64,000 nt of DNA, from assembly GCF_017356245.1 (NCBI RefSeq), contig NZ_JAFMZZ010000001.1, forward strand, positions 1,266,787 to 1,330,786, written 5' to 3'. Shown in pieces: positions 1 to 8,011 of this stretch. The notes beneath the pieces are model-generated. The model was not told where the DNA came from and ran no database searches. It saw only the letters and a program-made list of their open reading frames with translations. A program made the translations under genes and the position numbers. Position 1 is the stretch's first letter. Each line of letters opens with the position of its first letter. This DNA comes from Bordetella petrii (GTDB lineage: Bacteria > Pseudomonadota > Gammaproteobacteria > Burkholderiales > Burkholderiaceae_B).

Positions 1-1
1 G

Positions 2-1408
2 GCGGGCACGAATGTGTCGGGCGGCAATGCCAACCAGGCCATCGGGTTCAATGCGGGGCAGAACGTGCAGGGCGGCTGGAACCAGTCGTTCGGCCGCAGC
101 GCCGGGCAGAACGTCACCGGCAACTACAACAATGCGGTGGGCTTCTGGGCCGGCACCGGCGTCACCGGCAGCCAGAACACCGCCATCGGTTCGAATGCGG
201 GCCGCAATGTGGCGGGCAGCAACAACCAGGCGCTGGGCAATGGCGCGGGGCAGAATGTCAGCACCAACTGGAACGTGGCCATCGGCGAAGGCGCCGGCTC
301 GAACGTGGGCGGCAAGAACGCCAACCAGGCCATCGGCTATTACGCCGGAACCAACGTGCAGGGCGGCTGGAACCAGTCGTTCGGCCGCAGCGCCGGGCAG
401 AATGTCACGGGCGACTACAACAACGGCGTCGGCTTCTGGGCCGGCACCGACACGCGCGGCAACCAGAATACGGCCATGGGCTCGAACGCCGGGCGCAACG
501 TCACCGGCGATTCCAACCAGGCCATTGGCCAGGACGCCGGCCGCGACGTGGTGGGCAACAACAACCAGTCGACGGGCCAGAATGCCGGGCAGCAGGTGCG
601 GGGCAGCGGCAACCAGGCCAGCGGCATGAACAGCGGCCAGGCGGTCCGGGGCGACAACAACCTGGCCACAGGCTCGTACGCCGGCAGCGGCGTTGTCGGC
701 AGCAACAACCAGGCCAGCGGCCTGGGCGCCGGGCGCGGCGTCAATGGCTCGAACAACGTCGCGCAGGGCACCGGCGCGGGGCTGGGCGTGCAGGGCAGCG
801 ACAACGTGTCGGTCGGGTCGGGCGCCGGCCGCGGCATTACGGCGGACCGCGCGGTGTCGATCGGCAGCGCGGCGGTGGCGGGCGCCAGCGACAGCGTGGC
901 GGTGGGCGCGGGCGCGCAGGCGTCGGCCGCCAACAGCGTGGCGCTGGGAGCCGGCTCGCAGGCTACGCGCGGCGCCCGGACCGGCTACCAGGCCTACGGC
1001 ATGGCCAGCCCGCAGTCGTCGGCCGGCGAGGTCAATGCAGGGGGCCGCCAGGTCACCGGCGTGGCCGCCGGCAGCGCCGACACCGACGCCGTCAACGTGG
1101 GGCAGTTGCGCGCGGTGACCCAGGACACCGAACGGGGCCTGTCGAACCTGCGCAGCGAAGTGCACAGCATGGACCGCGAACTGCGCGCCGGGGTCGCCGC
1201 GGCCATGGCCACCGCAGGCCTGCCGCAGGCGTACCTGCCGGGGCGCAACATGGTGTCGCTGGCGGGCGGCGCGTGGAACGGCGAATCGGGCTACGCGCTG
1301 GGCATTTCGCGCGTGTCGTCCAGCGGCAGCTGGGTGATGAAGGCGGCGGCCAATGGCTCGTCGCGCGGCGACATGGGCGCAACGGTGGGAGTGGGGTACC
1401 AGTGGTAG
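2..1408 (+). CDS. Trimeric autotransporter adhesin (YadA-like), 3' part
   Basis: The gene is cut by the left edge; the reading frame is open from base 2. The product would be an outer-membrane trimeric adhesin. Most of the visible protein is a head made of short repeats of the type GxNxxxGxxAGxxVxG, rich in Asn and Gly. These are followed by HIM/neck-like motifs (VNAGGRQVTGVAAGSADTDA at about residues 340-360 of the visible part), a short coiled-coil stalk, and a C-terminal membrane anchor of about 75 residues ending in VGYQW, as is usual for YadA anchors. Two adjacent head blocks of 97 residues are nearly identical at the DNA level (period 291 nt, starting at about 29 and 320), which suggests recent internal duplication. 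The signal peptide and N-terminus lie outside the window. Confidence 0.9.
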   Translation, partial: AGTNVSGGNANQAIGFNAGQNVQGGWNQSFGRSAGQNVTGNYNNAVGFWAGTGVTGSQNTAIGSNAGRNVAGSNNQALGNGAGQNVSTNWNVAIGEGAGSNVGGKNANQAIGYYAGTNVQGGWNQSFGRSAGQNVTGDYNNGVGFWAGTDTRGNQNTAMGSNAGRNVTGDSNQAIGQDAGRDVVGNNNQSTGQNAGQQVRGSGNQASGMNSGQAVRGDNNLATGSYAGSGVVGSNNQASGLGAGRGVNGSNNVAQGTGAGLGVQGSDNVSVGSGAGRGITADRAVSIGSAAVAGASDSVAVGAGAQASAANSVALGAGSQATRGARTGYQAYGMASPQSSAGEVNAGGRQVTGVAAGSADTDAVNVGQLRAVTQDTERGLSNLRSEVHSMDRELRAGVAAAMATAGLPQAYLPGRNMVSLAGGAWNGESGYALGISRVSSSGSWVMKAAANGSSRGDMGATVGVGYQW

Positions 1409-1460
1409 CGGGAACGCTCAAATAGCCGGAGGGCGGTTCTTCCCGAGGCAGCCCGGCGCC

Positions 1461-1500
1461 AGGTCTCTGACTCCCGCGTAGCGGGTGTCAGACACCCAGG
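1461..1500. repeat. Partial copy of the ~95-bp intergenic GTGTCAGGC repeat
   Basis: The short stretch contains CTGACTCCCGC and GGGTGTCAGACACC, which match the left half of the repeats seen at 13665, 15969, 22600, 26050 and 51473. It sits between the convergent adhesin and HIT genes, where it may also form a transcription-stopping hairpin. Confidence 0.6.
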
Positions 1501-1509
1501 GGGAGACGT

Positions 1510-1974
1510 TCAGTGCCACAGCAGCGCGTTCAGCGCTTCGGCCAGCCGGTTGCGGTAGCGGGGCAGCAGCTGCTGGATGCGCGCCTGGCGGGCGTGCCAG
1601 TCGGGCGGTTCTGCCCCGGCCGCCACGCGCGGCGGCGCCCAGACGGCATCGGGAAAATGCCGGTCGCCGCGAAAGCGCGGAATGATGTGCCAGTGCAGGT
1701 GCGGCACCATATTGCCCAGCGATGCCAGGTTGACCTTGTCGGGCGCCAGGATGTCGCGCTGCACCTGCTCTACGGCGTAGACGGCGCGCATCAGCAAGTC
1801 GCGCCCGTGCGTGGACAGGCTGGTCATCTCCGGCAGGTGGCCGTTCCAGACCACGCGCGTAAAGCCCGGATAGTCGGCATCGGCCACTTCGATGACGCGC
1901 AGGTGCGCGCCGCGCCACAGCAGGGCGCCGCCGTCTTCGCGGCACAGCGGGCAGTGGGGGTCGCGCGCGCTCAC
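1510..1974 (-). CDS. HIT family nucleotide-binding protein
   Basis: This is a 154-residue protein of the histidine-triad superfamily (nucleotide hydrolases/transferases). The catalytic H-x-H-x-H motif is visible as HLHWHII around residue 93. An N-terminal CPLC pair near residue 8 resembles the zinc site of some HIT proteins. I chose the GTG start at 1974 because it overlaps the TGA of the upstream acetyltransferase gene by 4 bases (translational coupling) and because the family-like sequence begins there; a longer frame upstream is only antisense-like sequence. The exact substrate is not predictable. Confidence 0.88.
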   Translation of the reverse strand: MSARDPHCPLCREDGGALLWRGAHLRVIEVADADYPGFTRVVWNGHLPEMTSLSTHGRDLLMRAVYAVEQVQRDILAPDKVNLASLGNMVPHLHWHIIPRFRGDRHFPDAVWAPPRVAAGAEPPDWHARQARIQQLLPRYRNRLAEALNALLWH

Positions 1975-2432
1975 AGGGTTTTCCGGTACTGGATGAAGCC
2001 GGGGCGGTCGGCGATGCGATCGTAAAGCTGCATGGCGGTGTGGTTGGTTTCGTGGGTCAGCCAGTACACGCGGGCGGCATTGACGGCGCGCGCCTGGGCG
2101 TACACGTGTTCGATCAGGGCGCGGCCATGGCCGCCGCCACGCACGTCGGGCGCCACGAACAGGTCTTGCAGGTAGCAGTAGTCGCCCGCGGTCCAGCACG
2201 ACCGGTGCAGCACCCAGTGCACCATGCCCACCGCGCGGCCGTTGTCGTAGGCCAGCGCGGCATGCATGGGTTCGGCCGGATCCAGGAAGCGTTCCCAGGT
2301 GGTGCGGGTGACGGCGTCGGCGATATCGACGTTATAGAACGCCTGGTAGCCCTTCCACAAAGGCAGCCAGGCCTCGAAATTGGCGGCGGCCACGGGGCGG
2401 ATGTCGGCGGGAGATTTCGCGGCGGTTTTCAT
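1971..2432 (-). CDS. GNAT family N-acetyltransferase
   Basis: The 153-residue protein has the acetyl-CoA-binding motif A of the GNAT fold, seen as VAPDVRGGGHGRALIEHV (about residues 92-109), followed by the usual ARVYWLTHETN strand and a Tyr-containing helix. The acceptor substrate is unknown; small cytosolic GNATs of this length often acetylate amines or polyamines. It starts with ATG at 2432, lies 22 bases downstream of the polyphosphate kinase gene on the same strand, and overlaps the HIT gene, so the three are probably one transcript. Confidence 0.85.
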   Translation of the reverse strand: MKTAAKSPADIRPVAAANFEAWLPLWKGYQAFYNVDIADAVTRTTWERFLDPAEPMHAALAYDNGRAVGMVHWVLHRSCWTAGDYCYLQDLFVAPDVRGGGHGRALIEHVYAQARAVNAARVYWLTHETNHTAMQLYDRIADRPGFIQYRKTL

Positions 2433-2454
2433 GGGTGTGTGGGCGGAAGGGGGG

Positions 2455-3924
2455 TCAGAGAGAATTTTCCAGGGCGTCGACGATGTGCCGCAGCACCTGC
2501 ACACGTGCATAGCGCTTGTCGTTGGACGGCACCACATGCCACGGCGCCTGGGCCGAATCGGTGCGCGCCAGCATGTCGTTGGCGGCGGCGGCGTATTCGC
2601 GCCATTTCTTGCGGTTGCGCCAGTCGTCGGCGGTGATCTTGAAATGCTTGAAAGGCGACTGCTGGCGCTCGCGGAAGCGTTCCAGCTGCACGTCGGGCGT
2701 GATGGCCAGCCAGAACTTCAGCACGATGGCGCCATGGCCGGCCAGCTGTTGCTCGAAGTCGTTGATCTCGGCATAGGCGCGGCGCCATTCGGCCGGCCGG
2801 GCCAGGCCCTCGACCCGCTCGACCAGCACCCGGCCGTACCAGGAACGGTCGAAGATGGCGATGCGGCCCTGCCGGGGCAGGCGGCGCCAGAAGCGCCACA
2901 GATAAGGCCGCGCCAGTTCGTGCGGGGCCGGCACGCTGATGGGGTTGATATCGTATTGCCGCGCGTCCAGCGCGTGGGTGACGCGGCGGATGGTGCCGCC
3001 CTTGCCGGCGGCATCCTGCCCTTCGAATACCAGCACCAGGCTGCGCTTGCGGAATGCGCCCGAGCGCGCCGCCTCGGCCAGCCGGCCCTGCAGCAGGCCC
3101 AGCACGGATTCGTAGTCGTCTTTGTCGATCCGCGCCTGGTAGTCGATGTCGTCGAGCCGGCGGGCCGGGCGCACCGGCTTGGGCGGCGGCCCGGCAAAGC
3201 CGGACACCACCCGCGGCGCGGCGCGCCGGCGCAGCGCCGCCAGCACGGCTTCGCTGCTGCGCACCGCGCGCAGGCGGTCGTCGGCGCTGGGGATGATGGT
3301 CCAGGGCGCATGGGCGCCATCGGTCAGGCCGATGGCCAGGCGGCCGGCGTCGCACAGCCGGTGGTATTTCTTGTGCACCTTGCGGTCGGCCCGGGTCACC
3401 TGCCAGGCGGTTTCGGGGCTGGCCAGCAGGCGCCGGGTGCGATCGGCCTGGGCCTGGGCCGACAGGTGAAACCACAGTTTGATGATCTGCACGCCCTCGG
3501 CCGCCAGCACGGCCTCGAAGCGGCGGATGGCCTCGACATGCGCCTCGACGTGCCGCCGGCGAGGCTTCTTGCGGGCCGCTTCGCGCAGCAGCGGCACATA
3601 CCAGGACCCGAACACAATGCCGGTGCGGCCCTTGGCCGGCAGTTCGTTCCAGTAGCGCCACATCGGCGGCCGCTCGAGCTCATCGGCCTCGGGCGGCCCG
3701 AACGCCATGGTCTTGATGTGGCGCGGGTCCATCCATTCGTTCAGCAGGTTGATGGTGGCCCCCTTGCCGGCCCCGTCGATGCCGGCCACCACCACCAGCA
3801 GCGCCCGGTCGGCGCGCTCGAGCCGGCTGTACTGCGCCTTCAGCAGGGCCACGCGCAGGCGCGCTTCATGGGCTTCGTAGGCATCCTTGGACAGTGACGG
3901 GTCGGATTTCGCTTCGTCGAACAT
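2455..3924 (-). CDS. pap: Polyphosphate:AMP phosphotransferase (two-domain PPK2)
   Basis: The 489-residue protein consists of two tandem PPK2 domains, the architecture of class II PPK2 enzymes that make ADP from AMP and polyphosphate. The second domain (from about residue 270) has an intact P-loop, GQDAAGKGGT, and the lid motif DRSWYGRVLVERVEG. The first domain (about residues 20-230) keeps a P-loop, GIDGAGKG, but its lid reads FGSWYVPL, lacking the Asp and Arg, so it is probably structural. ATG at 3924 is the start that gives the usual family length; the frame remains open further upstream without family similarity. Confidence 0.9.
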   Translation of the reverse strand: MFDEAKSDPSLSKDAYEAHEARLRVALLKAQYSRLERADRALLVVVAGIDGAGKGATINLLNEWMDPRHIKTMAFGPPEADELERPPMWRYWNELPAKGRTGIVFGSWYVPLLREAARKKPRRRHVEAHVEAIRRFEAVLAAEGVQIIKLWFHLSAQAQADRTRRLLASPETAWQVTRADRKVHKKYHRLCDAGRLAIGLTDGAHAPWTIIPSADDRLRAVRSSEAVLAALRRRAAPRVVSGFAGPPPKPVRPARRLDDIDYQARIDKDDYESVLGLLQGRLAEAARSGAFRKRSLVLVFEGQDAAGKGGTIRRVTHALDARQYDINPISVPAPHELARPYLWRFWRRLPRQGRIAIFDRSWYGRVLVERVEGLARPAEWRRAYAEINDFEQQLAGHGAIVLKFWLAITPDVQLERFRERQQSPFKHFKITADDWRNRKKWREYAAAANDMLARTDSAQAPWHVVPSNDKRYARVQVLRHIVDALENSL

Positions 3925-4027
3925 AAGGGGAGACGCGGTGCCGGGGGATGGAAGCCATAGTGCGGGATAGGTTCGGGAGGCGTCAAGTTTATTGGGCGTT
4001 CGGTTTTCGCATGCCACTGATCGAATG

Positions 4028-4060
4028 CCGAATGAAGCCGCGCAGGGCGGCTTCATTCGG
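4028..4060. terminator. Perfect 14-bp stem, 5-nt loop hairpin
   Basis: The arms 4028-4041 and 4047-4060 are perfectly complementary around a GCAGG loop. A short T run follows on the + strand (4075-4079), 14 bases away. It lies downstream of the Crp-type gene and upstream of the PPK2 gene on the minus strand, so it may be a factor-independent terminator or attenuator, but the U tract is not adjacent on either strand. Confidence 0.45.
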
Positions 4061-4155
4061 CGGCCCTGCAAACTTTTTCTCTTGTTTTCAGGCGAGCCAC
4101 CAGAATGCAAGAACCCATTTCGTCCCGGCGGCGTGGCAATTCATTGTTGAAGCCA

Positions 4156-4313
4156 GTTGTTGCGGCGGGGCGCGGTGGGGGTGGGGCGCCTCGGGGCCGA
4201 GCGAGGGAAACCGAAGGAGGCCGCAGGCCGACGAGGTTGACGAAGCGGTGTCGGCTGCGAAGGCGGCCGACCGGCCCCGTGAAGCCCCCCCCACCGCGCC
4301 CCGCCGCAACAAC
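4156..4313. repeat. Perfect 26-bp inverted repeat with 106-bp spacer
   Basis: Bases 4156-4181 are the exact reverse complement of 4288-4313. The spacer contains further self-complementary G/C blocks, so the whole 158-base unit could fold into a long branched stem. An A run (4319-4325) follows on the + strand, which is a U run on the minus-strand transcript entering the structure. No transposase or target duplication is seen. Confidence 0.8.
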
Positions 4314-4354
4314 GCCTTAAAAAAAGAAGACCACTACCCCGGCGAGAAACCCGT

Positions 4355-5044
4355 TCACTCGCCAGAAACATCCGCCCCATATCCTTTGAGGCCGTCGAGG
4401 TCGAGCACCCGCACCGCCCCGTATTCCACCCTAAGCAGCCCCGCTTCTTCCAGCTTGCCCAGCGCCTGGTTGGCCCGCTGCCGCGATACGCGCGCCAGGT
4501 AGCCGACTTCTTCCTGGGTGATGGCCAGCCGCATCCCCATGCCGGGGTACAGCAGGGGGTTGAACAGTTCGGCCAGGCAGCGCGCCACGCGGGCGTCCGG
4601 GTCCAGCAGGCGGTCGTATTCAGCCTTGCCGATGAACTGCGCCACGCGCTCGTTCAGCTGGTGCAGCAGATAGCGGTTGAACGGAATGCTGGTGTCCAGC
4701 AGCCAGTCGAAGGTGGCCGCCGGCAGACGCGCCACGACCGAATCGCGCAGCGCCACCACATCGTACTTGCGCACCTCGCGCTTGAGCAGCGAGCCCTCGC
4801 CGATCCAGCCCCCGGCCGGCACGCCCGTCAGCGAGGCGACCTTGCCTTCGGCATTGCCCACCGATACCTTCACCAGGCCGGCCAGCACCCCGATCCATAC
4901 CTGTGCGAGTTCGCCCTTGCGTTCTATGATCGTGCCAGCCTGCGCCGATTGCACCGCGATGTCCCGCTCGACGCGCGACTGCTGCGCGTCGGTCAAGACG
5001 CGGAACCAGGCCGCGGCAAGGTGCAGGGAATCGGCTAGCTGCAT
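4355..5044 (-). CDS. Crp/Fnr family transcriptional regulator
   Basis: The 229-residue protein has an N-terminal cyclic-nucleotide-like beta-roll (about residues 15-130) and a C-terminal winged helix-turn-helix; the HTH is seen as ITQEEVGYLARVSRQRANQA (about residues 173-192). There are no N-terminal cysteine clusters, so it is not an Fnr-type oxygen sensor. It is transcribed divergently from the acyl-CoA synthetase/Liv operon, with 171 bases between the starts, so it may regulate that operon; this is inferred from position only. Confidence 0.88.
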   Translation of the reverse strand: MQLADSLHLAAAWFRVLTDAQQSRVERDIAVQSAQAGTIIERKGELAQVWIGVLAGLVKVSVGNAEGKVASLTGVPAGGWIGEGSLLKREVRKYDVVALRDSVVARLPAATFDWLLDTSIPFNRYLLHQLNERVAQFIGKAEYDRLLDPDARVARCLAELFNPLLYPGMGMRLAITQEEVGYLARVSRQRANQALGKLEEAGLLRVEYGAVRVLDLDGLKGYGADVSGE

Positions 5045-5215
5045 CGGGAATACCCTAAATGTTCCTGGAATGTCGCAATCATGACAGTCGGTCGCAACCC
5101 AACCTTATACCTTAACGCTGCCGTATATCGAAAATGAACTGGTCAAGGCCGCCCCGGTGCTCATGCCGCCAGCATGAGCGCCACACGGGGCGGCCCCCGA
5201 ACCGGAGGAGACAAC

Positions 5216-7192
5216 GTGGCGCACGCACAGCCTGCAACCGGCGTTTCGCCGGCCACGCCCGGCACCTTTCCCGGCCTGCTGCTGCAGCATGCCAGCGTAC
5301 GCGGGACGCGGCCCGCCATACGCGAGAAAGACCTGGGCATCTGGCAAACCCTGACCTGGAGCGAAGTCGCGCACCATGTCCGGCTGGCCGCGCATGGCCT
5401 GGCCTCGCTGGGCATTGCTCCGGGCATGCACGTCGCCGTCATCGGCGAAAACCGCCCGCGCCTGTACATCGCCATGATGGCCGCGCAGGCGCTGGGGGCG
5501 ATTCCCGTGCCCCTGTACCAGGACGCGGTGGCCCAGGAAATGGTCTACGTGCTGCAAGACGCCGGCATTACCGTGGCCGTGGTCGAAGACCAGGAACAGG
5601 TCGACAAGATGCTGGACGTGCGCGACCAGTGCCCGGCCCTGGCCCACGTCATCTACGACGATCCGCGCGGCATGCGCCACTACGCCGACCCCATGCTGCG
5701 CTCGTACGAGCAGCTCGAGGCCGCCGGCAGCGAGCACGCGCGGGCCCGGCCCGGTTTTTTCGACCAGGCCGTGGCCGCCGTGCAGCCGCACGATGCCGCC
5801 GCCATGTTCTATACGTCGGGCACCACCGGCAAGCCCAAGGGCGTGGTGCTGACCCACCATGCCCTGATCGATCGCGCGGTGGCCGTGGCCGCCATGGAAC
5901 AGCTTACCGACCAGGAAGACGTGCTGGCCTACCTGCCGCCGGCCTGGATCGGCCAGAACATGTTCTCGTACACCCAGCTGCTGGTCAGCGGGTTCACGGT
6001 TAACCATCCCGAATCGCCCGATACCGTGTCGATCGACATGCGCGATATCGGGCCCACCTACTATTTCGCGCCGCCGCGCGTGCTCGAAGGCCTGCTCACG
6101 CACGTGATGATCCGCATGGAAGACGCCGGCCGCCTCAAGCGGCTCATGTTCCGCTCCTGCATGAACCTGGCGCGCCGGGTGGGCGTGCGCATCCTCGACG
6201 GCGAGCCGGTCGGCGCCTGGGACCGCTTCCGCTATGCGCTGGGCAATGTGCTGGTCTACGGCCCGCTGCGCAACGCCCTGGGCATGAGCCGCGTGCGCGT
6301 GGCCTATACGGCGGGCGAAGCCATCGGCCCGGACCTGTTCGTGTTCTACCGGTCCATCGGCATCAACCTGAAGCAGCTGTACGGGTCGACCGAAACCTCG
6401 GTGTTCGTGTGCGTGCAGCCCGATGGCCAGGTGCGCGACGACACCGTGGGGCCGCCGGTCAGCGGCGTCGAGATCCGCGTGGCCGACAACGGCGAGATCC
6501 TGGTCAAGAGCCCCGGCCTGTTCAAAGAGTATTACCGCAACCCGCAGGCCACCATCGAGGCCCGCGATGCCGACGGCTGGTTCCACACCGGCGACGCGGG
6601 CTATCTGGATACCGACGGGCAGTTGAAAATCATCGACCGCGCCAAAGACGTGGGCAAGCTGGCCGACGGCAGCCTGTTCGCGCCCAAGTACCTCGAAAAC
6701 AAGCTGAAGTTCTTTCCGCACATCAAAGAAGCCGTGGCCTTTGGCGACGGCCGCGACCACGTCTGCGCGTTCATCAACATCGACCTCGAAGCCGTGGGCA
6801 ACTGGGCCGAGCGCCGCGGCCTGCCCTACGCCGGCTACACCGACCTGGCGGGCAAAGACGAGGTCTACCAGCTGTTGGGCGAGTGCATCGAACAGATCAA
6901 CGCCGACCTGGCGGGCGACCCGAAATTGTCCGCCTCGCAGATCTCGCGCTTCCTGATCCTGCACAAGGAACTGGACCCCGACGACGACGAACTGACCCGC
7001 ACCCGCAAGGTGCGCCGCGCCTTCATCGCCCAGAAATACGGGGTGCTGATCGATGCGCTGTTCTCGGACCAGGCATCGCAATACATCGAGACCGAGGTGA
7101 AGTTCGAAGACGGACGCACCGGCAAGATTTCCGCCGACCTGAAAATCCGCGCGGCCAGGACTTTCCCTTCCATTACAGCCCGGGCCGCGTAG
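5216..7192 (+). CDS. AMP-forming acyl-CoA synthetase (long-chain type)
   Basis: This is a 658-residue ANL-superfamily ligase that activates a carboxylic acid to an acyl-CoA through an acyl-AMP. Visible motifs are the P-loop YTSGTTGKPKG (about residue 200), the GSTETS adenine-binding motif, the hinge-region HTGDAGYLDTDGQLKIIDR and a lysine-containing C-terminal domain. I prefer the GTG at 5216, preceded by GGAGGAG at 5204-5210, over the in-frame ATG at 5174, which has no ribosome site. It is the first gene of an operon with a Liv-type importer, so it probably activates the imported acid. The chain or ring type of the substrate cannot be told. Confidence 0.88.
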   Translation: MAHAQPATGVSPATPGTFPGLLLQHASVRGTRPAIREKDLGIWQTLTWSEVAHHVRLAAHGLASLGIAPGMHVAVIGENRPRLYIAMMAAQALGAIPVPLYQDAVAQEMVYVLQDAGITVAVVEDQEQVDKMLDVRDQCPALAHVIYDDPRGMRHYADPMLRSYEQLEAAGSEHARARPGFFDQAVAAVQPHDAAAMFYTSGTTGKPKGVVLTHHALIDRAVAVAAMEQLTDQEDVLAYLPPAWIGQNMFSYTQLLVSGFTVNHPESPDTVSIDMRDIGPTYYFAPPRVLEGLLTHVMIRMEDAGRLKRLMFRSCMNLARRVGVRILDGEPVGAWDRFRYALGNVLVYGPLRNALGMSRVRVAYTAGEAIGPDLFVFYRSIGINLKQLYGSTETSVFVCVQPDGQVRDDTVGPPVSGVEIRVADNGEILVKSPGLFKEYYRNPQATIEARDADGWFHTGDAGYLDTDGQLKIIDRAKDVGKLADGSLFAPKYLENKLKFFPHIKEAVAFGDGRDHVCAFINIDLEAVGNWAERRGLPYAGYTDLAGKDEVYQLLGECIEQINADLAGDPKLSASQISRFLILHKELDPDDDELTRTRKVRRAFIAQKYGVLIDALFSDQASQYIETEVKFEDGRTGKISADLKIRAARTFPSITARAA

Positions 7193-7194
7193 AC

Positions 7195-7992
7195 ATGAGC
7201 TCTCCAGACCGCGACCAGCGCATCGGCAAGGTCATGCTCGACCTGCAGAACATTTCCCTGTCGTTCGGCGGGGTAAAGGCGCTGACCGACATTTCGTTCA
7301 ATGTGCGCGAGCACGAGATCCGCGCCATCATCGGCCCCAACGGCGCCGGCAAGAGCTCGATGCTGAACGTCATCAACGGCGTGTACACGCCGCAGCAGGG
7401 CGGCATCGAATTCGAAGGCAGGCGCTACACCCGCATGAACCCGCGCCGCGCCGCCGAGATGGGCATCGCGCGCACCTTCCAGAATCTGGCCCTGTTCAAG
7501 GGCATGAGCGTGCTCGACAACATCATGACCGGCCGCAACCTGCGCATGAAATGCGGCCTGCTGGCGCAGGCCCTGCGCTGGGGTCCGGCCGAGCGCGAAG
7601 AAATCCGCCACCGCGAGTTCGTCGAGAACATCATCGATTTCCTGGAAATCCAGGCGTATCGCAAGACGCCCGTGGGCCGACTGCCCTACGGCCTGCAAAA
7701 GCGCGTCGACCTGGGCCGCGCGCTGGCCATGGAGCCGCGCCTGCTGCTGCTCGACGAGCCCATGGCGGGCATGAACATCGAAGAAAAGCAAGACATGAGC
7801 CGCTTCATCCTGGACGTGAACGACGAGTTCGGCACCACCATCGTGCTCATCGAGCACGACATGGGCGTGGTGATGGACATCTCCGACCGTGTGGTGGTGC
7901 TGGATTACGGCAAGAAAATCGGCGACGGCAAGCCCGACGAGGTACGCGCCAACGAGGCCGTCATCCAGGCTTACCTGGGCGTGGCGCACTAG
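7195..7992 (+). CDS. Branched-chain-type ABC transporter ATPase (LivG-like)
   Basis: The 265-residue ABC ATPase has Walker A GPNGAGKS (about residue 44), a signature of the LivG-type variant (YGLQKRVDLGRAL), Walker B LLLLDEPMAG and the switch His in IEHDMGVV. ATG 7195 follows the synthetase stop by two bases. It is one of two ATPases in this operon (the other at 11514), as usual for HAAT-family importers. Confidence 0.92.
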   Translation: MSSPDRDQRIGKVMLDLQNISLSFGGVKALTDISFNVREHEIRAIIGPNGAGKSSMLNVINGVYTPQQGGIEFEGRRYTRMNPRRAAEMGIARTFQNLALFKGMSVLDNIMTGRNLRMKCGLLAQALRWGPAEREEIRHREFVENIIDFLEIQAYRKTPVGRLPYGLQKRVDLGRALAMEPRLLLLDEPMAGMNIEEKQDMSRFILDVNDEFGTTIVLIEHDMGVVMDISDRVVVLDYGKKIGDGKPDEVRANEAVIQAYLGVAH

Positions 7993-8011
7993 AACGCAAG
8001 GCGGAAAACAA

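Larger units (their letters stand above)
3925..4354. other. Intergenic region with two inverted repeats, no gene seen
   Basis: The 430 bases between two leftward genes hold no convincing coding sequence; the frames here give only low-complexity Pro/Arg/Gly translations. The region contains a perfect 14-bp hairpin (4028-4060) and a perfect 26-bp inverted repeat with a 106-base spacer (4156-4313), listed separately. Confidence 0.7.

Noticed and set aside
4088..4312. Small proteins in the gap before the Crp-type gene
   Set aside because: The frames owe their length to G/C-rich inverted repeats; the translations are low-complexity and have no ribosome sites.
4156..4313. Insertion sequence with terminal inverted repeats
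   Set aside because: The spacer is only 106 bases, contains no transposase, and no target-site duplication flanks the arms.
5174..5215. ATG 5174 as start of the acyl-CoA synthetase
   Set aside because: No ribosome site precedes it, while GTG 5216 has GGAGGAG at good distance and the family-like sequence starts after it.
5105..7081. Long minus-strand frame of 658 codons opposite the acyl-CoA synthetase
   Set aside because: It is the antisense shadow of a G/C-rich gene: His/Gln/Val-rich, no domain, and the + strand gene has clear motifs. The same applies to 7961-10015 and 10096-11496 (minus).
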